DNA of 64,000 bases from positions 310,001-374,000 of the forward strand of contig NZ_JAIVAR010000003.1 of the NCBI RefSeq assembly GCF_020171925.1, read 5' to 3'. Shown piece by piece: positions 48,257-57,312 of the stretch. This DNA is from Rossellomorea aquimaris. Lineage in GTDB: Bacteria > Bacillota > Bacilli > Bacillales > Bacillaceae_B. Every line of letters begins with the position of its first letter. The stretch's first letter is position 1. The translations under genes were made by a program, and so were the position numbers. Below the pieces are notes generated by a model. The model did not search any database, was not told the origin of the DNA, and worked only from the letters and a program-made list of their open reading frames with translations.

Positions 48257-49573
48257 TCATGATGGATATTCATCCATGGAAAATTGGGAGAATATTGTAT
48301 GACGCTGAACCTTGTATACTTCCTCGCCGCAAATATCATTGATGATCGCGATATTGCGATCGACCGCGAGCCCAAGATTCGTCGCCCCTGCACCGTGGGA
48401 GTGTTCGAGGTTCGTCACCGTGTAGAAATGGTGGTCACGGTCTTCTTCATCTTTGAACACAAGCTTATAATCACGTGTCACCTTGAACCTCTTCTCGTCC
48501 TCCCACACAATCCGGTCTCCGAACGCATCATGGAACCACGGGGGGATATTCGGTACATACCCCGTCGCCAAAATGATCTTACCCGACGTATACGTGAAGT
48601 CCTTCTCCTCCTGCCACTGGTGACAGCTCAGGGCATAGTGGTCTCCTTGCTTGGAAATCTGATTGACCTCTGTCAAAGGCTGGATCACAATGTCAGGGGC
48701 ACTCTCGCTGACGGAGTGGTTATAGAGGATGTTATAAATATTATTCAGCGTGTCCATATCGATCCCGTTCCTGAGCTGATCCAGCGTATCCAACGCCTTC
48801 AGTCTCTTTTCAAACGAAAGGCTGTGAAAGTAGTCCACATAATCCGGGGCGAAGAATTCCTGCCCGAGCTTTGATGACTCGAGCTGAAGGATCCCTTCCG
48901 ACCTCGTGAGCCAAGATAGCTTGTACGGATGTTCCTTCTGTTCTTTCAATAGATCATAGAAGACTTCAGCGGCACTCTGACCAGACCCGATAATCGTAAT
49001 CGATGGACTGTCCATCGTCGTTTCCTTATGAAACAGATAGCGGCTCGTATGATGGACGTCTTCTGACGGATGGCCACCCATGTCATCCGGGATGAGCGGC
49101 TTGCTTCCCGTCCCCATCACCACATGCTTCGCTTGATATACTTCCCGTTCATCAGTCCTCCGGTTATAGACCTCGACTTCATAATGATCACCATTGTCCT
49201 TCACCCCGACCACTTCACTGTGGAATTGACAGTGTGGAAGCTGTTTCACGACCCATCGGGCGTAATCATTGTACTCCTGCCTCGGCATTTCGAATTTGTG
49301 GAAAAAGAAAAACTTATATAGCCGATTATGATTATGTAAGTAATTTAAATAACTGTACCTGCTTTGCGGATTGGCAAACGTGACCAGGTCGGCGATGAAT
49401 GGTACCTGCAGGTCGGTCAAATCGATGAGCATGCCTGGATGCCACTGAAACTCAGGAGTCTTATCGAAGAACCTGACCTTCAAGTCCGTCCTTTCATCCA
49501 TTAGCGCAGCCAGGCTCAAATTATATGGACCAATCCCAATTCCGATACAGTCGTACATTCCTTCATTCTTCAA
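48257..49573 (-). CDS. Lysine N6-/ornithine N5-hydroxylase family flavoenzyme
   Basis: 438-residue FAD- and NADPH-dependent N-hydroxylase of the IucD/PvdA/SidA family. FAD site: IGIGIGPYNLSLAAL at the N-terminus; NADPH site: TIIGSGQSAAEVFYDLL near residue 200; C-terminal NLEHSHGAGATNLGLAV is the family ATGY/LSL-type region. It would hydroxylate the side-chain amine of Lys or Orn, the first step to hydroxamate siderophores. No siderophore synthetase (IucA/C-like) or transporter is adjacent. Start: TTG at 49573, 8 bases after GGAGG. Confidence 0.88.
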   Translation of the reverse strand: MKNEGMYDCIGIGIGPYNLSLAALMDERTDLKVRFFDKTPEFQWHPGMLIDLTDLQVPFIADLVTFANPQSRYSYLNYLHNHNRLYKFFFFHKFEMPRQEYNDYARWVVKQLPHCQFHSEVVGVKDNGDHYEVEVYNRRTDEREVYQAKHVVMGTGSKPLIPDDMGGHPSEDVHHTSRYLFHKETTMDSPSITIIGSGQSAAEVFYDLLKEQKEHPYKLSWLTRSEGILQLESSKLGQEFFAPDYVDYFHSLSFEKRLKALDTLDQLRNGIDMDTLNNIYNILYNHSVSESAPDIVIQPLTEVNQISKQGDHYALSCHQWQEEKDFTYTSGKIILATGYVPNIPPWFHDAFGDRIVWEDEKRFKVTRDYKLVFKDEEDRDHHFYTVTNLEHSHGAGATNLGLAVDRNIAIINDICGEEVYKVQRHTIFSQFSMDEYPS

Positions 49574-49696
49574 CAGTCTTACCTCCATTCACAGGATGTC
49601 TGTCATTAGGTTTACCTTGTTTTTGGGAAACTATTTTAAAAAGCTAGGTTTGTTCAACATCGCTGCTGGAATCGGTGCGATTCTCCACTTTCCGCA

Positions 49697-49845
49697 GGCA
49701 ATGGGTAATGCTCACAGAAACATTTTGGCATCTCCAAGCTGAGCCTTCGTTTCCACATCAACCAACACGTTGACCTGTCCCAAATTTTTCATAAACCATA
49801 CAACTAAAAGTACCCATTGCCTCAGTGAACGGACGGCAATAGGTA
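49697..49845. repeat. Spaced inverted repeats GGCAATGGGTA
   Basis: GGCAATGGGTA (49697-49707), its exact complement TACCCATTGCC (49811-49821), and a near copy GGCAATAGGTA (49835-49845), in the 309-base gap between two minus-strand genes. The last two could form a hairpin with a 13-base loop. Confidence 0.65.
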
Positions 49846-49882
49846 ACTCTCAAATGAAACTGACAAGAATCAGCCCCACTTC

Positions 49883-50872
49883 TTATTTCTTCTTGAAGCA
49901 AAGTGCATACCAACCGCCTTCTTTGACGATCGGATCGATGGATACGACTTTAAAGCCTGTCTTCTTCGCCAATGTCTCCATTTCCTTTTGTGATGGGATT
50001 GGATAAAGGTTCTCGAAGGTCATGAAGAAACTGTTGAATGCGCTGGAAAACTGCTTACCGTGCTTTGATTTCTGCATGGGTGTCAGGACGAAGAATACCC
50101 CTTTATCCCCCAGCCACTGTGATGCCTTTTTAAAGAAAGCCAGTCGTTCTGATGGATCGATATAGTGGAAAAGGTTGTTTGCCATGATCAAATGGAATGT
50201 GAACTCAGGGTCGTATCCGTGGAGATCACGATTTTTGATTTCAATATTGTCATAAGGTTTCAACGCTTCCTGCGCTTCCTTTGCGACCGCTTCATGGATT
50301 TCGATTCCCACCATCCTCTTTTTGGGATATCGATCGGCCAGCCTCCTTAGATAGCCCCCTTCACCGCATCCGAGATCCAAGACAGAATCGACCTTGTATT
50401 TTTTCATGACCTTTTGAAGCTTTGGAAAGGCGAAACGCTCAAGTAAAATCGACGTTTTCGCTACGGTTGAACCATGTAGCTCGGAATTGAAGCTCTGCTT
50501 TGTGTGATTTCTCAATAAGGATGGATACGAAAGCAACGCCGGGATGTGGAGCTCCATCATTTCCTTCAGTAGCACACCAGATGAGAATGCTTCAGTTTTT
50601 GAAGATGGAAGCTTCCAGCCGTTTTTCACCCTGATCCGATCCTTTGAAGCCCGTTTCAAGTGCTTTAGCGTAATACCGACCTCCACCCACTGCTCGAGTA
50701 GATCCATCTCGATGTTCCTTGACAACGCAACTTCCTGTATTGACGCCGGTTTCTTGAAGCTTTCGAAGAGCTCAAGCTCATATCCGACATAGGCATGCCA
50801 GCTATATAAAAAAGGGACATTCTTCTTCATCCAGGTCCTTGCCCTCCATACCTTTGCCATTTCTGCAATCAT
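49883..50872 (-). CDS. Class I SAM-dependent methyltransferase
   Basis: 329 residues. N-terminal helical, winged-helix-like region (1-125) such as found in O-methyltransferases, then a Rossmann methyltransferase core with motif I VLDLGCGEGGYLRRLA, motif II VGIEIH and motif IV FHLIMANNLFHYI. The ATG overlaps the stop of the upstream FAD monooxygenase by 4 bases (ATGA), so the two are tightly coupled and probably act on one small molecule: hydroxylation then methylation. Substrate unknown. Confidence 0.85.
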   Translation of the reverse strand: MIAEMAKVWRARTWMKKNVPFLYSWHAYVGYELELFESFKKPASIQEVALSRNIEMDLLEQWVEVGITLKHLKRASKDRIRVKNGWKLPSSKTEAFSSGVLLKEMMELHIPALLSYPSLLRNHTKQSFNSELHGSTVAKTSILLERFAFPKLQKVMKKYKVDSVLDLGCGEGGYLRRLADRYPKKRMVGIEIHEAVAKEAQEALKPYDNIEIKNRDLHGYDPEFTFHLIMANNLFHYIDPSERLAFFKKASQWLGDKGVFFVLTPMQKSKHGKQFSSAFNSFFMTFENLYPIPSQKEMETLAKKTGFKVVSIDPIVKEGGWYALCFKKK

Positions 50873-52185
50873 CGTAGTGCCTCCGTTTCCTTCCAAGGAT
50901 AATCTTGCATTCTTGTAAATGTTGAGACGTCTTTCTCTTCACTTGTGATGGTCCCCTTACGGATCGGGAGGAGCCCTCCCTGGATCATCCGGTCATGGAG
51001 GTTCTCCCTCCATAAACCGAGACCCGATATATTCAGCATCTGCTTGTAATGGGAGACCATGTCCCTCTCCATCCTCTGCAAGCTCTTCTTCCTGAGCCAC
51101 CCGATCGGCCTGTATGGATACGAATAGGCAAGTGCGGATAAATGGCTTAGGTGCATTTGGTGGGATACTCTCTTCCTCCGCACCTTCGGATACCATTCAA
51201 GGTTGGACGGATGAAGCTTATCCCATTTGTACATATCGCATAGCAGTTCACCGAGCACATCACCATCCTGGATGGCCATGTTCATCCCTTCCCCCGCCAT
51301 CGGGTGTACCGTATGTGCAGCATCCCCGATCAGGGCGAGGTGATCTTTCACATATGTTTCACTGTGGTATTTAACCGGCACCATCAGCTGAATCTGTTTC
51401 CAATCCTTCAATTGGTTCACGTATCCTTCCAGTTCAGGACACATCGTGATATACAATTGATGGAATTCGGAAATCGGTTTCTTCCTGAGTGATTGATATT
51501 CCCCTGCCGGAATGAGATAAACGGATCGTACCTCTTCATTCTTCAATGGGAACAATCCCAGGAACGATTGATATGTAGAAATGATCTTCCCCTTCACCAG
51601 TTGATCCGGTCGGGGGAATGTGACAGTGAGGAAGTGATGGTTATACTTCTTTTCCTTGACCGAAACGCCCATATGGTCACGGGTGACCGAGCTCCTCCCT
51701 TCCGCACCGATAATGAAATCGCATAGCAGTTCGTTCATCTCTTTCGTTTTCCTGTCTTGAAGGATCACGGTCTTCCCCTTTATGCCTTTGCACATTGTTT
51801 GGGAATGATAATGAAAGGTAGAATAACTTTGTGCTTCATTTAACAAGATCCCTTTAAGGGTTTCGTGGTGGATCATCAGTGAAAAAGGGTAATCGCTAGG
51901 AAGGATGGAATAGCTCATGGTTGAATGTTCCGGTTTGGCCTTCAGATTCTTTAATTCCGTAAGCTCCAGGTCTGTGATTTTATGGCCTTCTTCCATGACG
52001 GGGCCAATCACCCCAAGTGAATCCAGGATCTCAAGGCTTTTCGGCTGAAGCAATTCGCCCTTGTATACAGGGCTCGGGCCAGTAAGCCTTTCAGCAATGG
52101 TCACATCGATTCCGCATCGAGCCAATTTCAAACCAAGCGTCAGTCCCCCTATTCCCCCTCCACTGATAAATACGCATGTCTTCAT
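50869..52185 (-). CDS. FAD-dependent aromatic-ring-hydroxylase-like monooxygenase
   Basis: 438 residues, class A flavin monooxygenase fold. FAD motif GGGIGGLTLGLKLARCGIDVTIAE at the N-terminus, the middle DFIIGAEGRSSVTRDHMG (DG fingerprint in variant form) and the second FAD motif LIGDAAHTVHPMAGEGMNMAIQD. It probably hydroxylates a quinone, phenol or polyketide ring using NAD(P)H and oxygen. It forms a two-gene operon with a methyltransferase. ATG follows AAGAGGTGAAT. Geranylgeranyl-reductase-like activity is an alternative. Confidence 0.85.
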   Translation of the reverse strand: MKTCVFISGGGIGGLTLGLKLARCGIDVTIAERLTGPSPVYKGELLQPKSLEILDSLGVIGPVMEEGHKITDLELTELKNLKAKPEHSTMSYSILPSDYPFSLMIHHETLKGILLNEAQSYSTFHYHSQTMCKGIKGKTVILQDRKTKEMNELLCDFIIGAEGRSSVTRDHMGVSVKEKKYNHHFLTVTFPRPDQLVKGKIISTYQSFLGLFPLKNEEVRSVYLIPAGEYQSLRKKPISEFHQLYITMCPELEGYVNQLKDWKQIQLMVPVKYHSETYVKDHLALIGDAAHTVHPMAGEGMNMAIQDGDVLGELLCDMYKWDKLHPSNLEWYPKVRRKRVSHQMHLSHLSALAYSYPYRPIGWLRKKSLQRMERDMVSHYKQMLNISGLGLWRENLHDRMIQGGLLPIRKGTITSEEKDVSTFTRMQDYPWKETEALR

Positions 52186-52439
52186 GTCGATTCACCTCTT
52201 TCCCTTTATTTATCCTCAATAAAGGATGTTGAAACTTGCTGATGTGCAAGGAATACAGGCGAAAATCAGACAAATCACTACATATCGATGAAATTTGTAG
52301 AAGACTCTATTTCCCGGAAAATATAACACTCATGGCATTTCCCATGCAGGATTTGTCGGTATTCCCCTCCGCAATAATCGTCAAGGTCATTACCCGTCAT
52401 GTCGTTTCAGATCGAAGCGTACACTCAGTTTATAAGCAC
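52186..52439. other. Gene-free gap upstream of the monooxygenase
   Basis: I see no gene or repeat here apart from the terminator at its right end; it probably contains the promoter of the monooxygenase operon, which I could not locate confidently. Confidence 0.5.
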
Positions 52440-52484
52440 AAAAAAGCTTCAAAGCGGTGATAACACACTGCTTTGAAGCTAATT
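52440..52484 (-). terminator. Terminator of the PAS kinase gene
   Basis: AGCTTCAAAGC and GCTTTGAAGCT with a wide loop; on the minus strand it runs into TTTTTTG. Confidence 0.85.
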
Positions 52485-52489
52485 GATGA

Positions 52490-54931
52490 TCATTCCTCAT
52501 TCCCTGCAATCGGTAGCAGGATAGCGACCGTTGTTCCCTCATTCACATTGCTTTGAATGGAAATCGATCCATTATGTTCTTTGATGATCTTCTGGCAAAT
52601 CATCAGACCCAGTCCTGTCCCTCTTTCCTTTGTGCTGTAAAATGGTTCTCCCAAGTGTTTCAATCGTTCGGGCGGGATCCCGGCTCCGTTATCCTGGATT
52701 GATATTTTTGCATAGTCTTGTTCCTTTTGGAGCTGCACGTTCATGAGTCCCCCATCAGGCATCGCTTCCAGTGCGTTCTTCATTACATTGAGCACAACCT
52801 GTTTGATTTGATGGGAATCGCAATGAATTTCTGCTTCCTCAACCGAAAAGCGTACATCGACCCCCTGCTTCAAGCATTCCATCTTGATGAACTCGACTGA
52901 GCTCGTGAGGAGGCTGGTTAGGGATGTTAATGAAAATTGCACGGCACGTGGTTTTGCGAGAGCAAGGAATTCATTGGTGATGATTTCGATGCGATCGAGT
53001 TCACCCTGGATGACCTTCAAGTAGAAATCATCTTCCGTACTTTCCTTCATTAGCTGCAGGAACCCTTTGATTGTTGTCAGTGGATTCCGGATTTCATGCG
53101 CTACTCCTGCAGCAAGCTGTCCAATCATCGCAAGCTGTTCAGATTTCTCCAGCAGATCTTCATTCCGTTTCTTTTCGGAAAGGTCGCGGATGATGGCTGA
53201 AATCCCAATCAACTCACCCGAATCATTCAAGATTGGATTGAGGTTGAACACAATTTCAATCGGCGAACCATCCTTCCGGTATCGGACGGTTTCAAAGTCT
53301 TTGATCCTTTTTCCCTCTTTGACGTCCTTTAGGTTTTGCTTGAATTGAGATACTTGTTCTTCTTTATGAAGAATCGTGATCGCTTTCCCGGCTATCTCGA
53401 TTTCCTTCCATCCAAACATCAACTCGAAATGCTGATTGACTTTGAGGATATTGCCGACAGGGTCGAGAAGGGCAATCCCATCCCCGGCATGTTCGAAGTA
53501 GGCTTCGAGAAGCTCCTTCGCTTCCTTCAATTCATCTTCCATCTTGATTCTTTCGGTGATATCCTGGCCGATTCCATATATTCCGATGACCTTATCCTTG
53601 ACCCGGATCGGGATATTCGTCACGCTTATATGGCTTTTCTTTCCTTCCTTATTTATGAGTGTAGAGAGATATCTGGTCGCTTCCCCCTGTAAGGCAGTAT
53701 TGAAATGCTTGGATGTTTCTCCCTTCTTATCCTCAGAAATGAACTCACTGTAGTGTCTCCCGATCAATTCCGGTGATCGGACCGTCCACTGTCCCTCTGC
53801 AGCCGGGTTCACTTCTTGGATGATCCCTTCTGTGTCCAGCATATAAATATTATCCGGGCTGTATTCGACAATCGATCTATATTTTTGCTGAGTCTCCTCC
53901 AATTTCCGCTGGATATCTTTGATCATTGATATATCGGCGATTGAACAAATGATTTTGGTCACTTTTCCTTGTTTCATCACAGGTACGATTGAAGAGATGT
54001 ATTCCAACCCTTTGTATTCATCTTCATACGTCAGTTCCTGGCCTGTTTCCCATATCTGTTGAAGTTTTGGCTGAATCTTTCCGAGATGATACGAGTCGAA
54101 AACTTCCTGAATCGTTTTGCCGATTACCTTTGAAGGTGATATTTCCAATTTGTTGAGCAGTTCCCCTGCGGCCATTTCAATCACAAAATCATTGTTTTCC
54201 TTTTTGATTGTATAGGTGATCGTCTTCTGAAGCCTCAATGTATTTTCAAGTTCAACCTTCAACGAGATCAGACTGTTCTCGTAATCCTTTTTTTCCGAGA
54301 TATCATGCAGGATGATACCGACATGGTCGACAGTCCCACGTTGCGAATAATCCACTGGCGAAATGGTGATGTTGCAGGTGCACATCCCACTTCCCGTTGT
54401 AAATGTGACTTCTTCATTTTTGGCATTTTCCCCCTTGATCCCTTTAATGACAAGGTTAACGAATTCGGGGTTCTTAAAGGTCGATTGCTGGCAAAGTGAT
54501 TCTCCAATGGAATCATCGGTAAGCTCGAACAGCTTCTTGAATGAATCATTCATTTCCGTCAGCACACCATTTTTATTAATGACGCACACACATGTCGGGG
54601 TATTACGGATCAGTGATTGATAAATTTCAGAGAAGGAGCTTTCTTTCCGGTCGGTTTCCTTCTCAATCTGCCCTACTTCACCTGGAAGAAGCATCAAGAG
54701 TTCCATGCCATCCTCAACGATATTCCTTCTGAGCGAATATCCACGATTCTCAAAAACAAACTGGTCCCCATCTGTATCCAGCAGCCTCTTAATATTGAAG
54801 CAGTCCTTAACGGACATTTCCTCCCAATCGGTATTCGCTTCGGATACTCTGCTATTTTCAACATCCCATAATGCGGCAGGCACAGGAATAGAATGAATGC
54901 TGATTGCATTCATTGGTCTTATTTCAGCCAT
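52490..54931 (-). CDS. Multi-PAS cytoplasmic sensor histidine kinase
   Basis: 813 residues without membrane helices. An N-terminal ligand-type region (1-90) is followed by at least four PAS/PAC modules (around 105-215, 230-335, 345-460, 465-580), then a HisKA domain with His612 in AAGVAHEIRNPL and a HATPase domain with NALEAMPDGG, DNGAGIP and GTGLGLMIC. Its build resembles Bacillus sporulation kinases KinA/KinE, which feed the Spo0F phosphorelay. No response regulator gene is adjacent, consistent with an orphan kinase. The signal is unknown. ATG follows AAAAGGGAG. Confidence 0.9.
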   Translation of the reverse strand: MAEIRPMNAISIHSIPVPAALWDVENSRVSEANTDWEEMSVKDCFNIKRLLDTDGDQFVFENRGYSLRRNIVEDGMELLMLLPGEVGQIEKETDRKESSFSEIYQSLIRNTPTCVCVINKNGVLTEMNDSFKKLFELTDDSIGESLCQQSTFKNPEFVNLVIKGIKGENAKNEEVTFTTGSGMCTCNITISPVDYSQRGTVDHVGIILHDISEKKDYENSLISLKVELENTLRLQKTITYTIKKENNDFVIEMAAGELLNKLEISPSKVIGKTIQEVFDSYHLGKIQPKLQQIWETGQELTYEDEYKGLEYISSIVPVMKQGKVTKIICSIADISMIKDIQRKLEETQQKYRSIVEYSPDNIYMLDTEGIIQEVNPAAEGQWTVRSPELIGRHYSEFISEDKKGETSKHFNTALQGEATRYLSTLINKEGKKSHISVTNIPIRVKDKVIGIYGIGQDITERIKMEDELKEAKELLEAYFEHAGDGIALLDPVGNILKVNQHFELMFGWKEIEIAGKAITILHKEEQVSQFKQNLKDVKEGKRIKDFETVRYRKDGSPIEIVFNLNPILNDSGELIGISAIIRDLSEKKRNEDLLEKSEQLAMIGQLAAGVAHEIRNPLTTIKGFLQLMKESTEDDFYLKVIQGELDRIEIITNEFLALAKPRAVQFSLTSLTSLLTSSVEFIKMECLKQGVDVRFSVEEAEIHCDSHQIKQVVLNVMKNALEAMPDGGLMNVQLQKEQDYAKISIQDNGAGIPPERLKHLGEPFYSTKERGTGLGLMICQKIIKEHNGSISIQSNVNEGTTVAILLPIAGNEE

Positions 54932-55065
54932 GGTATCTCCCTTTTCATAACATGATTTACTACCATTTTACCCTACCTTCCCCTTCATATAAATGCCAGT
55001 CTTCGTGCTTCATATGGGAAGACCCCACTTATAGCGGTCCGCAAGCCTCAAATCCAGTCTCAACG

Positions 55066-55097
55066 CAAAAAAAACTGAGCCGCCATGGCCCAGGTTC
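55066..55097 (-). terminator. Terminator of the pseudouridine operon
   Basis: Minus-strand CTGGGCC and GGCTCAG pair (one wobble) and run into eight Ts. Confidence 0.85.
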
Positions 55098-55102
55098 ATC
55101 GT

Positions 55103-56038
55103 CTATACGTGCGTCCGTTTCAGCGATTGATAACAGGATGCCAGCGCTGCTCCTACCACTGCGTTATTCTTTACAAGAGCAATATTGGCTGTCAGACTCT
55201 TTCCATTTGTCAATTCTTTCACTTTTCCCAGTAAAAATGGGGTCACTTCCTTACCGGTGATATTCTTTTCTTCCGCTTCACGAAGAGCCGACTCTATGAT
55301 CCTTGTCATTTCGCGTTCATCCATCGCATCCTTTTCTTGAATCGGATTGGCGATGACCACACCTCCGTCCAGACCAAGATCCCATTTTGCCCTTAAAAGT
55401 GATGCCAACTCTTCACAGGACTCAATCCGGGCATTCACATGATATGGACTGCTTCTAGTGTAAAAGGCTGGAAGAGTCTCTGTTTGATAGCCTAGGACAG
55501 GTACCCCCTTCGTTTCAAGGTATTCAAGGGTCAGGCCGATATCCAATATCGACTTTGCACCGGCACAGACGACCGCGACATTCGTACGAGAAAGTTCTTC
55601 AAGATCGGCCGAGATATCCATCGTCTTTTCCGCTCCCCTGTGAACACCACCGATCCCCCCTGTCACGAACACCTCGATCCCTGCAATCTCAGACAGGATC
55701 ATCGTTGCCGCGACAGTTGTCGCCCCGTCCTTTCGTGAAGACAGAATGTAAGGGATATCGCGCCTGCTCGCCTTGATCACTTCGCCTGTCTGCCCCAGAT
55801 ATTCCAGCTCTTCTTGGGATAAGCCAATCTTTATCTTCCCATTCAGGATGGCGATCGTTGCGGGTACCGCTCCCCCGTCACGGATGATATCTTCCACTTC
55901 CCGTGCAGTCTGCACATTTTGCGGATAGGGCATGCCGTGAGAAATGATCGTTGACTCAAGAGCAACGATTGCTTGGCCGTTCTCCTTCGCCTGTCGGACT
56001 TCTTCTGAGTACTCCATATATCTTGAAAGATCCATCAT
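55103..56038 (-). CDS. psuG: Pseudouridine-5'-phosphate glycosidase
   Basis: 311 residues. PsuG cleaves the C-glycosidic bond of pseudouridine 5'-phosphate to uracil and ribose 5-phosphate. Signatures: [17 protein letters not shown] at the start, [28 protein letters not shown] with the catalytic Lys region, and [15 protein letters not shown]. It is preceded by the pseudouridine-kinase-like gene 37 bases upstream on the same strand, so the operon covers both steps of pseudouridine breakdown. ATG follows AAAAGGGGGAG. Confidence 0.93.
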   Translation of the reverse strand: MMDLSRYMEYSEEVRQAKENGQAIVALESTIISHGMPYPQNVQTAREVEDIIRDGGAVPATIAILNGKIKIGLSQEELEYLGQTGEVIKASRRDIPYILSSRKDGATTVAATMILSEIAGIEVFVTGGIGGVHRGAEKTMDISADLEELSRTNVAVVCAGAKSILDIGLTLEYLETKGVPVLGYQTETLPAFYTRSSPYHVNARIESCEELASLLRAKWDLGLDGGVVIANPIQEKDAMDEREMTRIIESALREAEEKNITGKEVTPFLLGKVKELTNGKSLTANIALVKNNAVVGAALASCYQSLKRTHV

Positions 56039-56075
56039 TCCTTCTCCCCCTTTTCAAGCTATTTCTTCCCTTAGA

Positions 56076-57170
56076 CTAATAATAACGACTGAATTGCTGT
56101 TGCAGCCTGCACTTTGTCAGGGATGGACTTACGGTATGTGCGGACTGCAGCGTCAGAGATGAACATGTGACACCGATCCTGCACGCTCCGTCAGTATCGG
56201 AACCCTTTATATATCCATAAATGATGCCTGACACAAGCGCGTCACCTGCACCCGTCACATCGACCACCTTCACTTTCGGTGGAACGATGGCACTGGCTTC
56301 TTTGAATATCGTATAGTAGACCAATCCCTGGTCCCCTCTTGTGATGACGACTCGTTCCGCACCTTTCTGCGTAATTAATTTTGCGGCTTTAAAGAAGTCC
56401 CCCTCGGTGTCGATCTTTATATCAAGGTAGGCCTCCGCCTCCCCTTTGTTGCATATGAACCAAGTCACACCTTCCAAGGATGATGGCAGTTTCTTTATTT
56501 TTGGAGCGGACACCGGGACGATGGTAAGCGGAATTCCTTCCGATTGACAGCGCCTGATGATGTAGGCTAACACTTCTTCAGAGAAATTTGTGTCCAGGAC
56601 CACCATTTCAGAAGAAGCGATGGACCCCCATTTTTTCTCGATGAAGCCAATGTCAACGCTTTCATATAATTCCATATCAGCGATCGCAAACATCAAGTCA
56701 CCTTGATTGTTCAGAACGGCGGAATATGTTCCGGTCGTCTTTTGGTACAAACTGATGGAGGCGGACACGTCGACATGATTCTTAGTCTGATCCATGATCC
56801 AGTTCCCTTCAACGTCATCCCCCACTACTGTTAGCAGACAGGAATTCAGACCCAGCCTACCGAGATTTTCCGCAATATTCCGGGCGACACCGCCGCTCGC
56901 TTGACTCGTCTGTGCCGGGTTGGATGTTTCGAGGAGCATTTCCCCCTGAAGCTGAAGCTTACGATCGATATTTGCCCCCCCAATACATGTGACCCCCTTT
57001 TTTCCTGGAAGTACATAGGCCCTGCCAAGGATCTTCCCTTCCTTGACCAGGTTGGATATGTAACCGGCAACGGCCGAGCGTGACAACCCGCTCATCTCAG
57101 ACAGCTCCTGCTGACTCATGAACGGATTTCCTTCAATCAAAGACAACAAGAGCTTTTCCTTCTCATTCAC
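56076..57170 (-). CDS. psuK: PfkB-family pseudouridine kinase with N-terminal winged helix
   Basis: 364 residues. Residues 1-55 form a helix-turn-helix (MSQQELSEMSGLSRSAVAGYISNLVKEGKI), and the rest is a ribokinase-fold kinase: GGANIDRKLQLQGE, the Gly-rich SGGVARNIAENLGRLG and the catalytic DVTGAGDALVSGIIYG. It should phosphorylate pseudouridine for PsuG. The DNA-binding domain suggests it may also regulate its own operon. Start: GTG at 57170 behind GGAGTGGGAG. Confidence 0.88.
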   Translation of the reverse strand: MNEKEKLLLSLIEGNPFMSQQELSEMSGLSRSAVAGYISNLVKEGKILGRAYVLPGKKGVTCIGGANIDRKLQLQGEMLLETSNPAQTSQASGGVARNIAENLGRLGLNSCLLTVVGDDVEGNWIMDQTKNHVDVSASISLYQKTTGTYSAVLNNQGDLMFAIADMELYESVDIGFIEKKWGSIASSEMVVLDTNFSEEVLAYIIRRCQSEGIPLTIVPVSAPKIKKLPSSLEGVTWFICNKGEAEAYLDIKIDTEGDFFKAAKLITQKGAERVVITRGDQGLVYYTIFKEASAIVPPKVKVVDVTGAGDALVSGIIYGYIKGSDTDGACRIGVTCSSLTLQSAHTVSPSLTKCRLQQQFSRYY

Positions 57171-57273
57171 TGTCTCCCACTCCCATGAAAAAAATAACTT
57201 TTGTTAATATTCTAAACTTTTGTGATATTCCGGACAAGTACAAGATTGAATCGGAAAGTAGAAAAATTAAAAC

Positions 57274-57307
57274 ATCCTGACAGGCAGCCGCCCGACAGGA
57301 TGTTGAT
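57274..57307 (-). terminator. Terminator of the AGCS symporter gene
   Basis: Minus-strand AACATCCTG and CAGGATGTT, then TTAATTTTTC. Confidence 0.85.
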
Positions 57308-57312
57308 GGTCA

